Shown here: positions 26,034 to 34,022 of the stretch, piece after piece
Position numbering within the stretch: the stretch's first letter is position 1
How the letters are laid out: each line of letters starts with the position of its first letter
Assembly: GCA_965228045.1 (NCBI GenBank)
Contig: OZ245789.1
Span: forward strand, 2,852,001-2,916,000
DNA from: JANQEU01 sp965228045
Lineage (GTDB): Bacteria; Bacteroidota; Bacteroidia; Cytophagales; Cyclobacteriaceae
DNA: 64,000 nucleotides
Direction of reading: 5' to 3'
The notes under the pieces: model-generated
Told to the model about the DNA's origin: nothing
The model's database searches: none
The model's input: only the letters and a program-made list of their open reading frames with translations
Made by a program: the position numbers and the translations under genes

Positions 26034-26522
26034 ATGAAGAAGCTCATTACATCATTTGGAATTATGATAGCGTTGCTGGTTCTGGCTGATTCACAAGCAT
26101 TTAGCCAACAAAAAGTAACTGAAGACAAATTAATAGGCACCTGGAGACTTATCATCGATATCGAACAGGAAATGGAGGAAGCAAGGCAAGAAGCCAAGGA
26201 CGATGACAATATTTTGGGTGAAATGATACTTTCGGGAGTTGCCGGACTGGTAGAAGGAATTATGGAAAATATTGAAATCTATTTTGAATTCAGACCTGGT
26301 GGTGAGGTGATCATCTACACGGAAGCTTTTGATGAAACTGAGGATGAACCGGAATATGCAGAATGGTACATCAATAAGGACGGGGAATTATATATCGAAG
26401 ATAGTGGCAAGGTCAATGTCGAAATAGATGACTACTGGATGATGGACGGAAGTCGCTTTCTGGTGGCCATTGAGGAAGGAGAAGGTCCAAGTGAAAACGT
26501 TTATATGCGCAAAATAGAATAG
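26034..26522 (+). CDS. Small secreted lipocalin-like protein
   Basis: A 162-residue exported protein with a signal peptide of about 24 residues ending SQAFSQ and no lipobox cysteine. The mature part has KLIGTWRLIIDIEQE (the G-T-W lipocalin-like strand), an amphipathic glycine-rich stretch ILGEMILSGVAGLVEGIMEN, then beta strands EIYFEFRPGGEVIIY, AEWYINKDGELYIED and NVYMRKIE. It is strongly acidic. The overall plan (GTW at the start, MRKI/FRKI at the end) matches the preceding lipoprotein. Function is unknown. A terminator follows. Confidence 0.78.
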   Translation: MKKLITSFGIMIALLVLADSQAFSQQKVTEDKLIGTWRLIIDIEQEMEEARQEAKDDDNILGEMILSGVAGLVEGIMENIEIYFEFRPGGEVIIYTEAFDETEDEPEYAEWYINKDGELYIEDSGKVNVEIDDYWMMDGSRFLVAIEEGEGPSENVYMRKIE

Positions 26523-26546
26523 TTTCGGATCAAATAAGTTTTAGTC

Positions 26547-26578
26547 AAGCCGGTATCATTTTGATACTGGCTTTTTTG
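26547..26578 (+). terminator. Rho-independent terminator after the 26034 gene
   Basis: AAGCCGGTATCA pairs with TGATACTGGCTT (11-12 bp with one wobble) around a short T-rich loop, followed by TTTT. It lies 25 bases after the stop. Confidence 0.88.
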
Positions 26579-26616
26579 TTTCAATCATTTTAGGTTGAAT
26601 TCGTAAATTGAGATCC

Positions 26617-27744
26617 ATGAAAAAACTACTGAGTTTTCAATTATTGCTGATTCTGACCACTACCACCTATGGTCAAATAGAACAGTATTACAGTTCAAGT
26701 ACTCATTGGTATTCATTGGGTATCGAAAAGAAGCGGACTTCCTCGCTCGCTGTAGGTGATCTGGATGGGGATGGATACGTCGACATCGTAATTTCTAATG
26801 GTCGTCACTGGCCCGATCAAAATGAAATATATTTTAATGACGGAACCGGGCGATTTCCAGTATCCATCGATTTTGGGAATTATAAATCCACAACATATGC
26901 TGCTGAACTTGGTGATGTAGACAATGATGGTGATCTGGACATATTGACCGGTAATGACAAAGCGCCAAACCGAATTTTTCTTAACAATGGAAATGGGGTC
27001 TACACTGAAAAGGGAATGTTCGGGGGAATAAGAACAAATACCAGAAACCTTACATTGGCTGACATTGATTCGGATGGAGATATAGATGTCCTGGTGTGTA
27101 ACCGAGGCTATGAAAATGAGATTTGCCTGAATGATGGCACAGGTAGGTTCACAGAGGTAATTGGGTTTGGTACCCAGGACGATGGCACTTTGACCATTAA
27201 AACAGCAGATTTCGATAATGACGGAGACCTTGACCTCTTTCTGGCCAACCGGGATGCTCAACAGAACTATGTCTACTTCAATGACAACATGCAATTCACC
27301 AGAAAGGTACCATTTGGACCCGGAGATGACGATACCAGGTCTCTTGCCATTGCCGATTTCGATCAGGATGGTCTTTTGGACATTGTAGTTGCCAATATTG
27401 GACAATCCAATAAAATATATTTCGGTCAGGCTGACCTCTCATTTGATCAGGGTAACGTTCTCGATGACTTTAAGGGCTATAGCGCGGCTGTTGATGTAGC
27501 AGACATCGATCTGGATGGAGATGTCGATATTGTGGTCGGTAATTCCGGACAGCGCAATGTACTTTACCTGAATAACGGAAAGGGTAGAAAGTTCAAAAGG
27601 ATTGAGATCGGGGAAGAAGAATTTGATACCTATGACATCAAATTTGCGGATCTCAATGGAGATGATTATCCTGAAATAATTGAGGTGAACTCTGATGAAT
27701 TGAATTACTTCCACATTAACATAGTACCTCAAAAGAAGAACTAA
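26617..27744 (+). CDS. Secreted FG-GAP/VCBS repeat protein
   Basis: A 375-residue exported protein; the ATG at 26617 gives the signal peptide KKLLSFQLLLILTTTTYGQ, and an upstream TTG adds three residues only. The mature chain is a row of FG-GAP repeats with seven calcium-loop motifs: DLDGDGYVDIV, DVDNDGDLDIL, DIDSDGDIDVL, DFDNDGDLDLF, DFDQDGLLDIV, DIDLDGDVDIV and DLNGDDYPEII. Each is followed by N.(IVYF).LN, which is a full seven-bladed propeller. No T9SS sorting domain is present, so it should stay in the periplasm or leave by another route. TerC starts 7 bases later. Minus-strand frames here are shadows of the DxDxDG repeats. Confidence 0.9.
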   Translation: MKKLLSFQLLLILTTTTYGQIEQYYSSSTHWYSLGIEKKRTSSLAVGDLDGDGYVDIVISNGRHWPDQNEIYFNDGTGRFPVSIDFGNYKSTTYAAELGDVDNDGDLDILTGNDKAPNRIFLNNGNGVYTEKGMFGGIRTNTRNLTLADIDSDGDIDVLVCNRGYENEICLNDGTGRFTEVIGFGTQDDGTLTIKTADFDNDGDLDLFLANRDAQQNYVYFNDNMQFTRKVPFGPGDDDTRSLAIADFDQDGLLDIVVANIGQSNKIYFGQADLSFDQGNVLDDFKGYSAAVDVADIDLDGDVDIVVGNSGQRNVLYLNNGKGRKFKRIEIGEEEFDTYDIKFADLNGDDYPEIIEVNSDELNYFHINIVPQKKN

Positions 27745-27751
27745 AAGAAAC

Positions 27752-28486
27752 ATGGAAATTCTGCTACAACCAGAAAGCTGGATCGCACTGCTTACGCTTA
27801 CATTTTTGGAAATCGTACTAGGGATCGATAACATAATTTTTATTTCGATCGTATCCAATAAACTACCTGAGGAACAGCGGGAAAAAGCACGTCGCTTAGG
27901 ACTTGGACTGGCACTGATTGCCAGGATCGGCTTGCTTCTTGGAATCACCTGGATCATCAGTTTCACCGAACCACTTTTTGTCATTTTTGATCTTGAAATT
28001 AGTGGCCGGGATCTCATTTTATTAGCGGGTGGGATTTTCCTGATCTTTAAAAGCACTTTGGAGATAAATCATAAAATGGAAGGCGAAGCCAGTCACGAGA
28101 GTGGCAAAACAGCCAAATCCTTTATGACTGTGATTGTACAAATATTACTACTCGACCTGATTTTCTCCTTTGATAGTATCCTTACGGCCATAGGGCTGAC
28201 AGAGGAAATCATTTTGATGGTAATTGCCGTGACCATAAGCATCGGCATAATGATGGTATTTGCCAAATCCATTAGTGATTTCATTGGGCAGCACCCTACC
28301 CTGGAAATCCTGGCGCTTTCTTTTTTGATCCTAATCGGCTTTATGCTGATGATAGAAGCGTTTCATTATCATGTTCCTAAGGGTTACATCTATTTCGCAG
28401 TTTTCTTCTCCCTTGGAGTGGAGCTGCTCAACATGCGCATGCGTAAGAGTAGAAAGCCTGTTAAACTCAATAAAAGAATAGAGTGA
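27752..28486 (+). CDS. TerC-family integral membrane protein
   Basis: A 244-residue polytopic protein of about seven membrane helices. The TerC signature is visible in the first helix (FLEIVLGIDNIIFISIVSNKLP) and repeated in DLIFSFDSILTAIGLT, each with a conserved Asp in the membrane; ARRLGLGLALIARIGLL lies between. TerC members such as Alx, MeeF and MeeY are linked to manganese export and to tellurite resistance gene clusters. Here only the TerB-like domain at 9127 might recall that link, and it is 18 kb away. The stop overlaps the start of the next gene (GTGA). Confidence 0.93.
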   Translation: MEILLQPESWIALLTLTFLEIVLGIDNIIFISIVSNKLPEEQREKARRLGLGLALIARIGLLLGITWIISFTEPLFVIFDLEISGRDLILLAGGIFLIFKSTLEINHKMEGEASHESGKTAKSFMTVIVQILLLDLIFSFDSILTAIGLTEEIILMVIAVTISIGIMMVFAKSISDFIGQHPTLEILALSFLILIGFMLMIEAFHYHVPKGYIYFAVFFSLGVELLNMRMRKSRKPVKLNKRIE

Positions 28487-28953
28487 AACATTCATTTTTA
28501 TTTACCCTGGCACTATTGATAAGTGTTTTCACCAAAGCTCAGAGCCAGGTGGATTCTCCCCTACCGGTATTCTCTGCAATCATTGTCTCCGATATTGAGA
28601 AGTCCACGAAGTGGTATACGGAAGTATTGGCATTTACAAAATACAGTGACTTTCGATCGGAAGAAAGAGGAATTAAACAAGTCAATCTCAAATCCCCAGT
28701 AGCAAAACTGGAGCTTATTGAGCTGGAATCGTCATTAGACCCTAAACAAAGTTTAAATGACTATACAGAAAATACCCGACTGCAGGGATTCTTCAAAATT
28801 GGTTACCAAGTCTCGGATTTTGATACATGGTTGTCCAGGTTCAGAGCGCTCAATGTGAATTTTCATGGCAATGTAGTCCATGACGATAAAGGTAAGCGAA
28901 TGATCATACTGCTCGATCCTGATCAAAATCGTATTCAGATTTTTGAAAAATAG
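28483..28953 (+). CDS. Secreted glyoxalase/VOC-fold protein
   Basis: A 156-residue single VOC-domain protein with a signal peptide (HSFLFTLALLISVFTKAQSQ), which is unusual because most VOC enzymes are cytoplasmic. The domain has FSAIIVSDIEKSTKWYTEVLAFTK, VNLKSPVAKLELIEL, GFFKIGYQVSDFDTWL and IILLDPDQNRIQIFEK; the last Glu would be a metal ligand and His at the first strand is not evident. The GTG start at 28483 overlaps the terC stop by 4 bases, which supports it. The substrate is unknown; it could be a binding or resistance protein. Confidence 0.87.
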   Translation: MKHSFLFTLALLISVFTKAQSQVDSPLPVFSAIIVSDIEKSTKWYTEVLAFTKYSDFRSEERGIKQVNLKSPVAKLELIELESSLDPKQSLNDYTENTRLQGFFKIGYQVSDFDTWLSRFRALNVNFHGNVVHDDKGKRMIILLDPDQNRIQIFEK

Positions 28954-29014
28954 ATATTTCCACTTTTTTTCCTAATTGTCTCAACATTTCTCGGAGAATT
29001 CTCGTAGTATTGTA

Positions 29015-29036
29015 GTGTATTAGTTTAGTAGTACAC
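29015..29036 (+). promoter_or_regulatory. Predicted operator of the YtrA-type GntR regulator
   Basis: GTGTATTA-N6-TAGTACAC is a 22-bp inverted repeat (one mismatch) 14 bases before the first codon of the ABC/GntR operon. Flanking bases extend it to TAGTGTA...TACACTA (29013-29038). Known YtrA-subfamily sites have the same GTGTA/TACAC ends, so I infer that the 30657 regulator binds here. Confidence 0.62.
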
Positions 29037-29049
29037 TAAAACATTAAAC

Positions 29050-29889
29050 ATGGTAAGCCTTCAGAATCTTACATTCGGATATAAAAAGGATCAGAGATTG
29101 TTTAAAAATCTTGACCTGGAATTACCAAAAGGAAACATTTATGGCTTGTTGGGCAGAAATGGTGCCGGTAAATCCACCCTATTGAAAGTGTTGACAGGGC
29201 TACTTTTTCCTGATGAGGGAAAAGTGTTTGTTTCTGATCTTCAGCCAAGAGATCGATATCCTTCATTTCTACAGGAGATTTACATCCTCAATGAAGAGTT
29301 TTATGTTCCTTCCATGAAAATGGAAACTTACATCAGGCTTTATAGTCCATTTTATCCTCGCTTTAGTCATGAGCAACTGGAAGCTTCACTTGGAGAATTT
29401 CAACTGGATAAGCAAAATAATCTCTCAAACCTCTCCTACGGCCAAAAAAAGAAGTTCCTGCTTTCTTTTGGTTTGGCTACAGACTGCAAGCTTCTCATAC
29501 TGGATGAGCCTACAAATGGCCTGGACATACCATCAAAAAGTCTATTTAGAAAAATTGTGGCCAATGCCATTCATGATGAAAGAAGTTTTGTGATATCTAC
29601 ACATCAGGTGAGGGATATGGAAAACCTGATTGATCCGGTGATTATAATCGATGGTGGAGAAATCATTTTTCACCAAAACCTGGATAAGATATCAAATACA
29701 CTTACGGTGGAGCGGGCACCTGAGCTAAGAAATCCGGATGAAGCCATCTATTTCGAATCATCCTTCGGGGGATACACCATCCTCAAAGAAAATAAAGGAG
29801 GTCAGGAAACCAGTGTTAACCTGGAGCTGCTGTTTAATGCTGTAACCTCAGAGAGATCAAGGATTGACCAAATATTCAAAAACCGGTAA
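29050..29889 (+). CDS. ABC transporter ATP-binding protein
   Basis: A 279-residue cytoplasmic ATPase with Walker A GRNGAGKSTLL (about 36-46), signature LSYGQKKK (about 127), Walker B LLILDEPTNGLD (about 150-161) and the switch His in VISTHQV. The C-terminal 60 residues are a short variable domain. The sequence pattern matches the YtrB/BcrA-type export ATPases found with short GntR regulators. It is the first gene after the predicted operator, with the permease 2 bases downstream and the GntR gene third. The substrate is unknown. Confidence 0.94.
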   Translation: MVSLQNLTFGYKKDQRLFKNLDLELPKGNIYGLLGRNGAGKSTLLKVLTGLLFPDEGKVFVSDLQPRDRYPSFLQEIYILNEEFYVPSMKMETYIRLYSPFYPRFSHEQLEASLGEFQLDKQNNLSNLSYGQKKKFLLSFGLATDCKLLILDEPTNGLDIPSKSLFRKIVANAIHDERSFVISTHQVRDMENLIDPVIIIDGGEIIFHQNLDKISNTLTVERAPELRNPDEAIYFESSFGGYTILKENKGGQETSVNLELLFNAVTSERSRIDQIFKNR

Positions 29890-29891
29890 TA

Positions 29892-30650
29892 ATGAAACTC
29901 ACCAATTATTTCCAGCCTTCAAGATTCTGGCGACTTTTTAAACTTGAGCTGTTTCGAAGCCGTCGTGCGGTGGGTTTGACATTTGTCATCACTTTTGGAT
30001 TGCTCTTTTTCATGAGCATGATGCTGGGCTTACTGATCGAAACCAATAAGCTTTACTATGGTCATCAGGAAAACTATTCATTTTCTCTTTTGTTAGGGGG
30101 ATTCATCCTTAGCAGTCTGGCCTTTAGCGACCTTGGAAGCACACTAAAGAGGTATCACTATCTCACCTTACCCGTATCTGCATTTGAGCGGTTCTTTTGT
30201 ATGTGGCTGCTCACTTCGATCGGTTGGATAATCCTTTATACGGTCACGTATACCCTGTATGCATTATTTGCAAACCAGATTGGGAATCTTCTTTTTTCAA
30301 GAATTACCTTTCAACCTTTCAATCCCATCAATCCCGGTGCTTTCCTGGCTATGAAAACTTACTTCACGGTTCAGGGAATCTTTCTGGTGGGAGCGGCGCA
30401 TTTCAGGGGATACGTATTGCCAAAGACACTGTTCACGATCATCCTTGTGGGATTGGTTGGTTGCATCATTGCGTACTACATGATAGGTAATCTGATGGAT
30501 GCGACTGAGGAGGTTTTTGAGAGAACAAACCCACTGACAGGTATGGCCAGCGGGCAATTTTGGGAGGTAACCAAATGGGTATTTGCATGGATACTGGCGC
30601 CTTTGAGTTGGGTGATTGCATATTTTGGGATAAAGGAGCAGGAAGCATAA
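29892..30650 (+). CDS. ABC transporter permease subunit
   Basis: A 252-residue membrane protein with about six predicted helices: 27-48 (VGLTFVITFGLLFFMSMMLGL), around 68-85, 110-132, a long soluble or loop segment about 135-165, 178-197 (TLFTIILVGLVGCIIAYYM) and 232-246. The N-terminus NYFQPSRFWRLFKLEL is a common start in Bacteroidota ABC-2-like permeases of GntR-linked operons. The gene lies 2 bases after the ATPase and 6 before the regulator, so the three act together. No substrate can be named. Confidence 0.9.
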   Translation: MKLTNYFQPSRFWRLFKLELFRSRRAVGLTFVITFGLLFFMSMMLGLLIETNKLYYGHQENYSFSLLLGGFILSSLAFSDLGSTLKRYHYLTLPVSAFERFFCMWLLTSIGWIILYTVTYTLYALFANQIGNLLFSRITFQPFNPINPGAFLAMKTYFTVQGIFLVGAAHFRGYVLPKTLFTIILVGLVGCIIAYYMIGNLMDATEEVFERTNPLTGMASGQFWEVTKWVFAWILAPLSWVIAYFGIKEQEA

Positions 30651-30656
30651 GGAAAG

Positions 30657-31034
30657 ATGGATTTTAATGAAAATCAGGCCATTTATTTGCAAATCGCAGA
30701 CGTATTCTGCGAGAATATCCTCCTTGGAAAATGGAAACCAGGTGACCGGATCCCCTCAGTGCGTGAAATGGCGGTGAATATGGAGGTCAACCCCAATACA
30801 GTAATGCGGACCTTCACTTTTCTTCAGGAAAAGGAAATCATATTCAATAAGAGAGGAATTGGATATTTCGTTTCGGATGACGGCCTGAAAAAGACTCTTA
30901 ACCTTAGGAAAGAGGATTTCATTAGCAATGAGCTTCCCAGGTTTTTTAAAGCCATGAAATTACTCGATCTGACCATATCCGATATTGAAAAATACTATAA
31001 AGAATTTGATAAGAACTCAGGATTAAATAACTGA
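30657..31034 (+). CDS. GntR-family regulator, YtrA subfamily
   Basis: A 125-residue regulator with an N-terminal winged helix (about 5-75): IYLQIADVFCENILLGKWKP, GDRIPSVREMAVNMEVNPNT and VMRTFTFLQEKEII...GIGYFV. Only about 50 residues follow, the short effector-less tail that defines the YtrA subfamily, which usually represses its own ABC operon. The operator-like repeat at 29015-29036 fits this. It lies 6 bases after the permease gene and 27 before the next gene. The inducing signal, often a cell-wall antibiotic in Firmicutes, is unknown here. Confidence 0.94.
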   Translation: MDFNENQAIYLQIADVFCENILLGKWKPGDRIPSVREMAVNMEVNPNTVMRTFTFLQEKEIIFNKRGIGYFVSDDGLKKTLNLRKEDFISNELPRFFKAMKLLDLTISDIEKYYKEFDKNSGLNN

Positions 31035-31061
31035 TGAACAAAAGCTTGAATATAAATCGCC

Positions 31062-31574
31062 ATGAAAACAAGTAAAAAACTTCTAATCACCACGCTAGGC
31101 GTTTTTATCGCAATGCTGGTTACAGGACTCACCATTCTGCGCGGAGATCTAAAAATCATACTCTCTGAATTAAATGCTGAGTATGACTTCCGGCAACTCG
31201 AACTGGGAGAGTTTGACAAGCTGGACTTTTCTGAAAACTGGAATGTGAGGATTTTAGCGGGCCGTGATTACGCGGTGCAAATAGTATCTGGAAAAGGCAA
31301 TGAAGACACAAGAGTCATTAATCAGGACCGTAAACTGTTTTTCACTTCCCGGTCACAAGAACCTACACTGGTACGCATCACGCTCCCTACCCTTCGGGAG
31401 ATCAAAGCCATTGGTAACACGGCCATACACATTCAGGACTACAAAACCGATTCCCTGATGGTGATCCTGGAGGACAGCTCATTATTTGTAGGAAAGGAAA
31501 ATGTCTTTACGCATGTGAGATATAAAGTCAGCGGGAACGCGACCGTAGAATTGATAGACGATCCAAATAAATGA
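31062..31574 (+). CDS. GIN/DUF2807-like secreted or membrane-anchored protein
   Basis: A 170-residue protein with one N-terminal hydrophobic segment (about 6-26, LLITTLGVFIAMLVTGLTIL) and a beta-helix-like domain of the putative auto-transporter adhesin head GIN type: FDKLDFSENWNVRILAGRDY, VRITLPTLREIKAIGNTAIH, SLMVILEDSSLFVG and YKVSGNATVELID. GIN proteins are common beside GntR/ABC and sensor genes in Bacteroidota and their role is not settled. The gene is 27 bases after gntR, so it is probably the fourth member of the operon. Confidence 0.83.
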   Translation: MKTSKKLLITTLGVFIAMLVTGLTILRGDLKIILSELNAEYDFRQLELGEFDKLDFSENWNVRILAGRDYAVQIVSGKGNEDTRVINQDRKLFFTSRSQEPTLVRITLPTLREIKAIGNTAIHIQDYKTDSLMVILEDSSLFVGKENVFTHVRYKVSGNATVELIDDPNK

Positions 31575-31624
31575 ATTTGCACTTTACTAAATCAAACATA
31601 TAACACCACTAATTTCTATTTAAC

Positions 31625-34018
31625 ATGAAATCTATTGTGATGGGAGTCATAGGCTCCCTGATGATGCTGACGGTAGTCGGCCAGGAAAAGTACACCCTAA
31701 GCGGTTATATCAAAGACGGTCAAAATGGCGAATCTTTGATCGGAGCGACGATTTATGTTACCGAGTCGTCCGGAGGTACCATCTCTAATGTATACGGTTT
31801 TTACTCTATAACATTAGATAAAGGACAGTATGAAGTTACTGTAAGCTATGTGGGTTTTGAAGACATCAGACGAACCCTCGATTTGTCAAAAGACATAAGG
31901 TTGGATTTAGAACTCGATGCAGCAGCTGAGGAGCTCGAAGCCGTAGTGGTTTCGAGCCGGGCTGCTGACGAGAATATCAGAACTGTTGAAATGAGCACTG
32001 CGGAGCTTGACATTAAATCCATAGAGAAAATGCCGGCTTTCGCGGGAGAAGTGGACATCATCAAAGGAATCCAGTTTCTTCCAGGTGTCACCACTGTGGG
32101 CGAGGGTGTTTCTGGTTTTAATGTAAGAGGCGGTGGAGTAGGTCAGAATCTGGTACTTCTGGATGAGGCGCCAGTCTATCAATCTTCACACCTTTTCGGA
32201 TTCTTCTCAGTATTTAACCCGGACGCCGTAAAAGATGTGAAACTATATAAAGGTGGAATTCCTGCGCAATACGGTGGTCGCCTCTCCTCAATTCTGGACG
32301 TAAGGATGAAAGAAGGGAACAATAAATCGTATGAGATCAATGGTGGAATTGGTACGGTATTTAGCCGTTTGGCAGTGGAAGGTCCGATACAAAAAGACAA
32401 ATCCTCCTTCATCATCGCTGGCAGAAGATCCTACGCGGATGTTCTGGCAAAGACCTTTACAGATGTATTGTCAGACGGCACCGGACTGTTCTTCTATGAC
32501 CTCACTGCCAAAACCAATTTTAACATTAATGAAAAGAACCGCGTTTTTCTCTCAGGATACTTTGGCCGCGATGTATTCAAATTTGATTCCTTTAATGGTT
32601 TTGATTGGGGCAACAGGACGGCAACCTTCAGATGGAATCATCTTTTAAGTGATCGATTGTTTTCCAATTACTCACTTTTTTATAGCAATTACGACTACGG
32701 TTTTCAGATTGGCGAAGGCAATAATGATACGTATAGGTGGGCCTCAAAAATCGAAACAATTAATTTCAAACCTGAGTTTACTCTGTTTGCCAACACAAAA
32801 AACGAAGTAACTTTTGGCGGCGAAGCCATCTTATACCTGTTCGAACCGTCAACCGCAGAGACGGTAAGCGCCGGTGAGAGAACGGACACAAGTCTCGATG
32901 AACGGAAAGCCGTGGAGACATCGGTATATATTGGTAATGATCAAAAAATCAACCACCGGCTTTCCCTTCAATATGGTCTGAGGTTAAGCAATTTCTCGTT
33001 CCTCGGGGGAACGGAATATCACTACGCCGATACCCTACCTGGAATTTCCAGACCTCTGATGGCTACCGTTGAAAGACCTGATTGGGCGCCAATCGCCACA
33101 TTTGCAAACCTGGAGCCCAGGGCGTCATTCCGGTATGAGCTTGACACAAAGTCTTCCGTCAAGGGAAGCTACAACAGGATGAACCAATACATTCACCTGA
33201 TCTCAAACACCACGGCCTCTACTCCCATTGATGTGTGGCAACCTTCTACCAACAACATCAAACCACAGAAAGGCGACCAGGTGGCCCTTGGGTACTTCAG
33301 AAATTTCAAAGCCAATGCTTATGAAACTTCCATCGAAGTCTACTATAAATGGACGGACAATCAGCTGTCGTACATCGATGGGGCGGATCTTTTCATCAAT
33401 GAGTACCTCGAATCGCAGCTGCTATCAGGTATAGGTCGGGCTTATGGTCTTGAGCTTTACGCAAAGAAGAATTCCGGTCGATTGACGGGATGGATCAGCT
33501 ACACGCTTGGAAAAACGGAACTAAAGGTTGATGGCATAAATTTTGGTGCAAACAAAGAAACACGAGAAGGTCAGTGGTTCCCGACGCGCTTTGATCAAAG
33601 ACACAATTTCAAGCTGGCGGCTTTCTATGAATTAAGCCGAAACATCACATTTTCAGGTAATTTCTCCTACCTGTCCGGAACACCTACTACCTTCCCAACG
33701 GATAGGATTACCGTCCAGGACTACGTGATACCCTACATCGCAGGAAGCGAGCGTAATAACTTCAGAATTCCGGATTATCACAGGTTGGATCTATCAGTCA
33801 CTTTCCATGACATTGGAAAGAAAAAACAAAATCAGAAATTCAAGGACGAATTGGTAGTGTCTGTCTACAACGTGTACGCACGTAAAAACCCGTTTAGCAT
33901 CTACTTTTCACAAGGTACGGACAGACATGATTCTGACTTACCAGTTCCCACATCAGCATCACAGCTGGCCATGATCGGAACACTTATTCCTGCTATCTCT
34001 TACAACTTCAAATTTTAA
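31625..34018 (+). CDS. TonB-dependent outer membrane receptor
   Basis: A 797-residue outer-membrane receptor. Signal peptide about 1-18; a carboxypeptidase-like regulatory domain about 22-105 (LSGYIKDGQNGESLIGATIY, VYGFYSI, VTVSYVGFED); plug about 115-230 with KSIEKMPAFAGEVDIIKGIQ, GFNVRGGGVGQNLVLLDEAP and GGRLSSILDVRMKEG; then a 22-strand barrel ending in YNFKF, whose aromatic last residue is normal for outer-membrane insertion. It takes up a ligand using the TonB system. Paired with DUF4249, 4 bases downstream, it forms a SusC/D-like unit, but with no glycan enzyme nearby. The ligand is unknown. Confidence 0.95.
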   Translation: MKSIVMGVIGSLMMLTVVGQEKYTLSGYIKDGQNGESLIGATIYVTESSGGTISNVYGFYSITLDKGQYEVTVSYVGFEDIRRTLDLSKDIRLDLELDAAAEELEAVVVSSRAADENIRTVEMSTAELDIKSIEKMPAFAGEVDIIKGIQFLPGVTTVGEGVSGFNVRGGGVGQNLVLLDEAPVYQSSHLFGFFSVFNPDAVKDVKLYKGGIPAQYGGRLSSILDVRMKEGNNKSYEINGGIGTVFSRLAVEGPIQKDKSSFIIAGRRSYADVLAKTFTDVLSDGTGLFFYDLTAKTNFNINEKNRVFLSGYFGRDVFKFDSFNGFDWGNRTATFRWNHLLSDRLFSNYSLFYSNYDYGFQIGEGNNDTYRWASKIETINFKPEFTLFANTKNEVTFGGEAILYLFEPSTAETVSAGERTDTSLDERKAVETSVYIGNDQKINHRLSLQYGLRLSNFSFLGGTEYHYADTLPGISRPLMATVERPDWAPIATFANLEPRASFRYELDTKSSVKGSYNRMNQYIHLISNTTASTPIDVWQPSTNNIKPQKGDQVALGYFRNFKANAYETSIEVYYKWTDNQLSYIDGADLFINEYLESQLLSGIGRAYGLELYAKKNSGRLTGWISYTLGKTELKVDGINFGANKETREGQWFPTRFDQRHNFKLAAFYELSRNITFSGNFSYLSGTPTTFPTDRITVQDYVIPYIAGSERNNFRIPDYHRLDLSVTFHDIGKKKQNQKFKDELVVSVYNVYARKNPFSIYFSQGTDRHDSDLPVPTSASQLAMIGTLIPAISYNFKF

Positions 34019-34022
34019 GAAA

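Noticed and set aside
26713..28056. Long minus-strand frames opposite the FG-GAP and TerC genes
   Set aside because: They mirror the repeated DxDxDG codons and the hydrophobic TerC codons; the plus-strand proteins have clear families.
27752..28486. Tellurite-resistance system joining TerC with the TerB-like fusion
   Set aside because: The two genes are 18 kb apart with unrelated genes between, and no terA, terD or terE genes are present.
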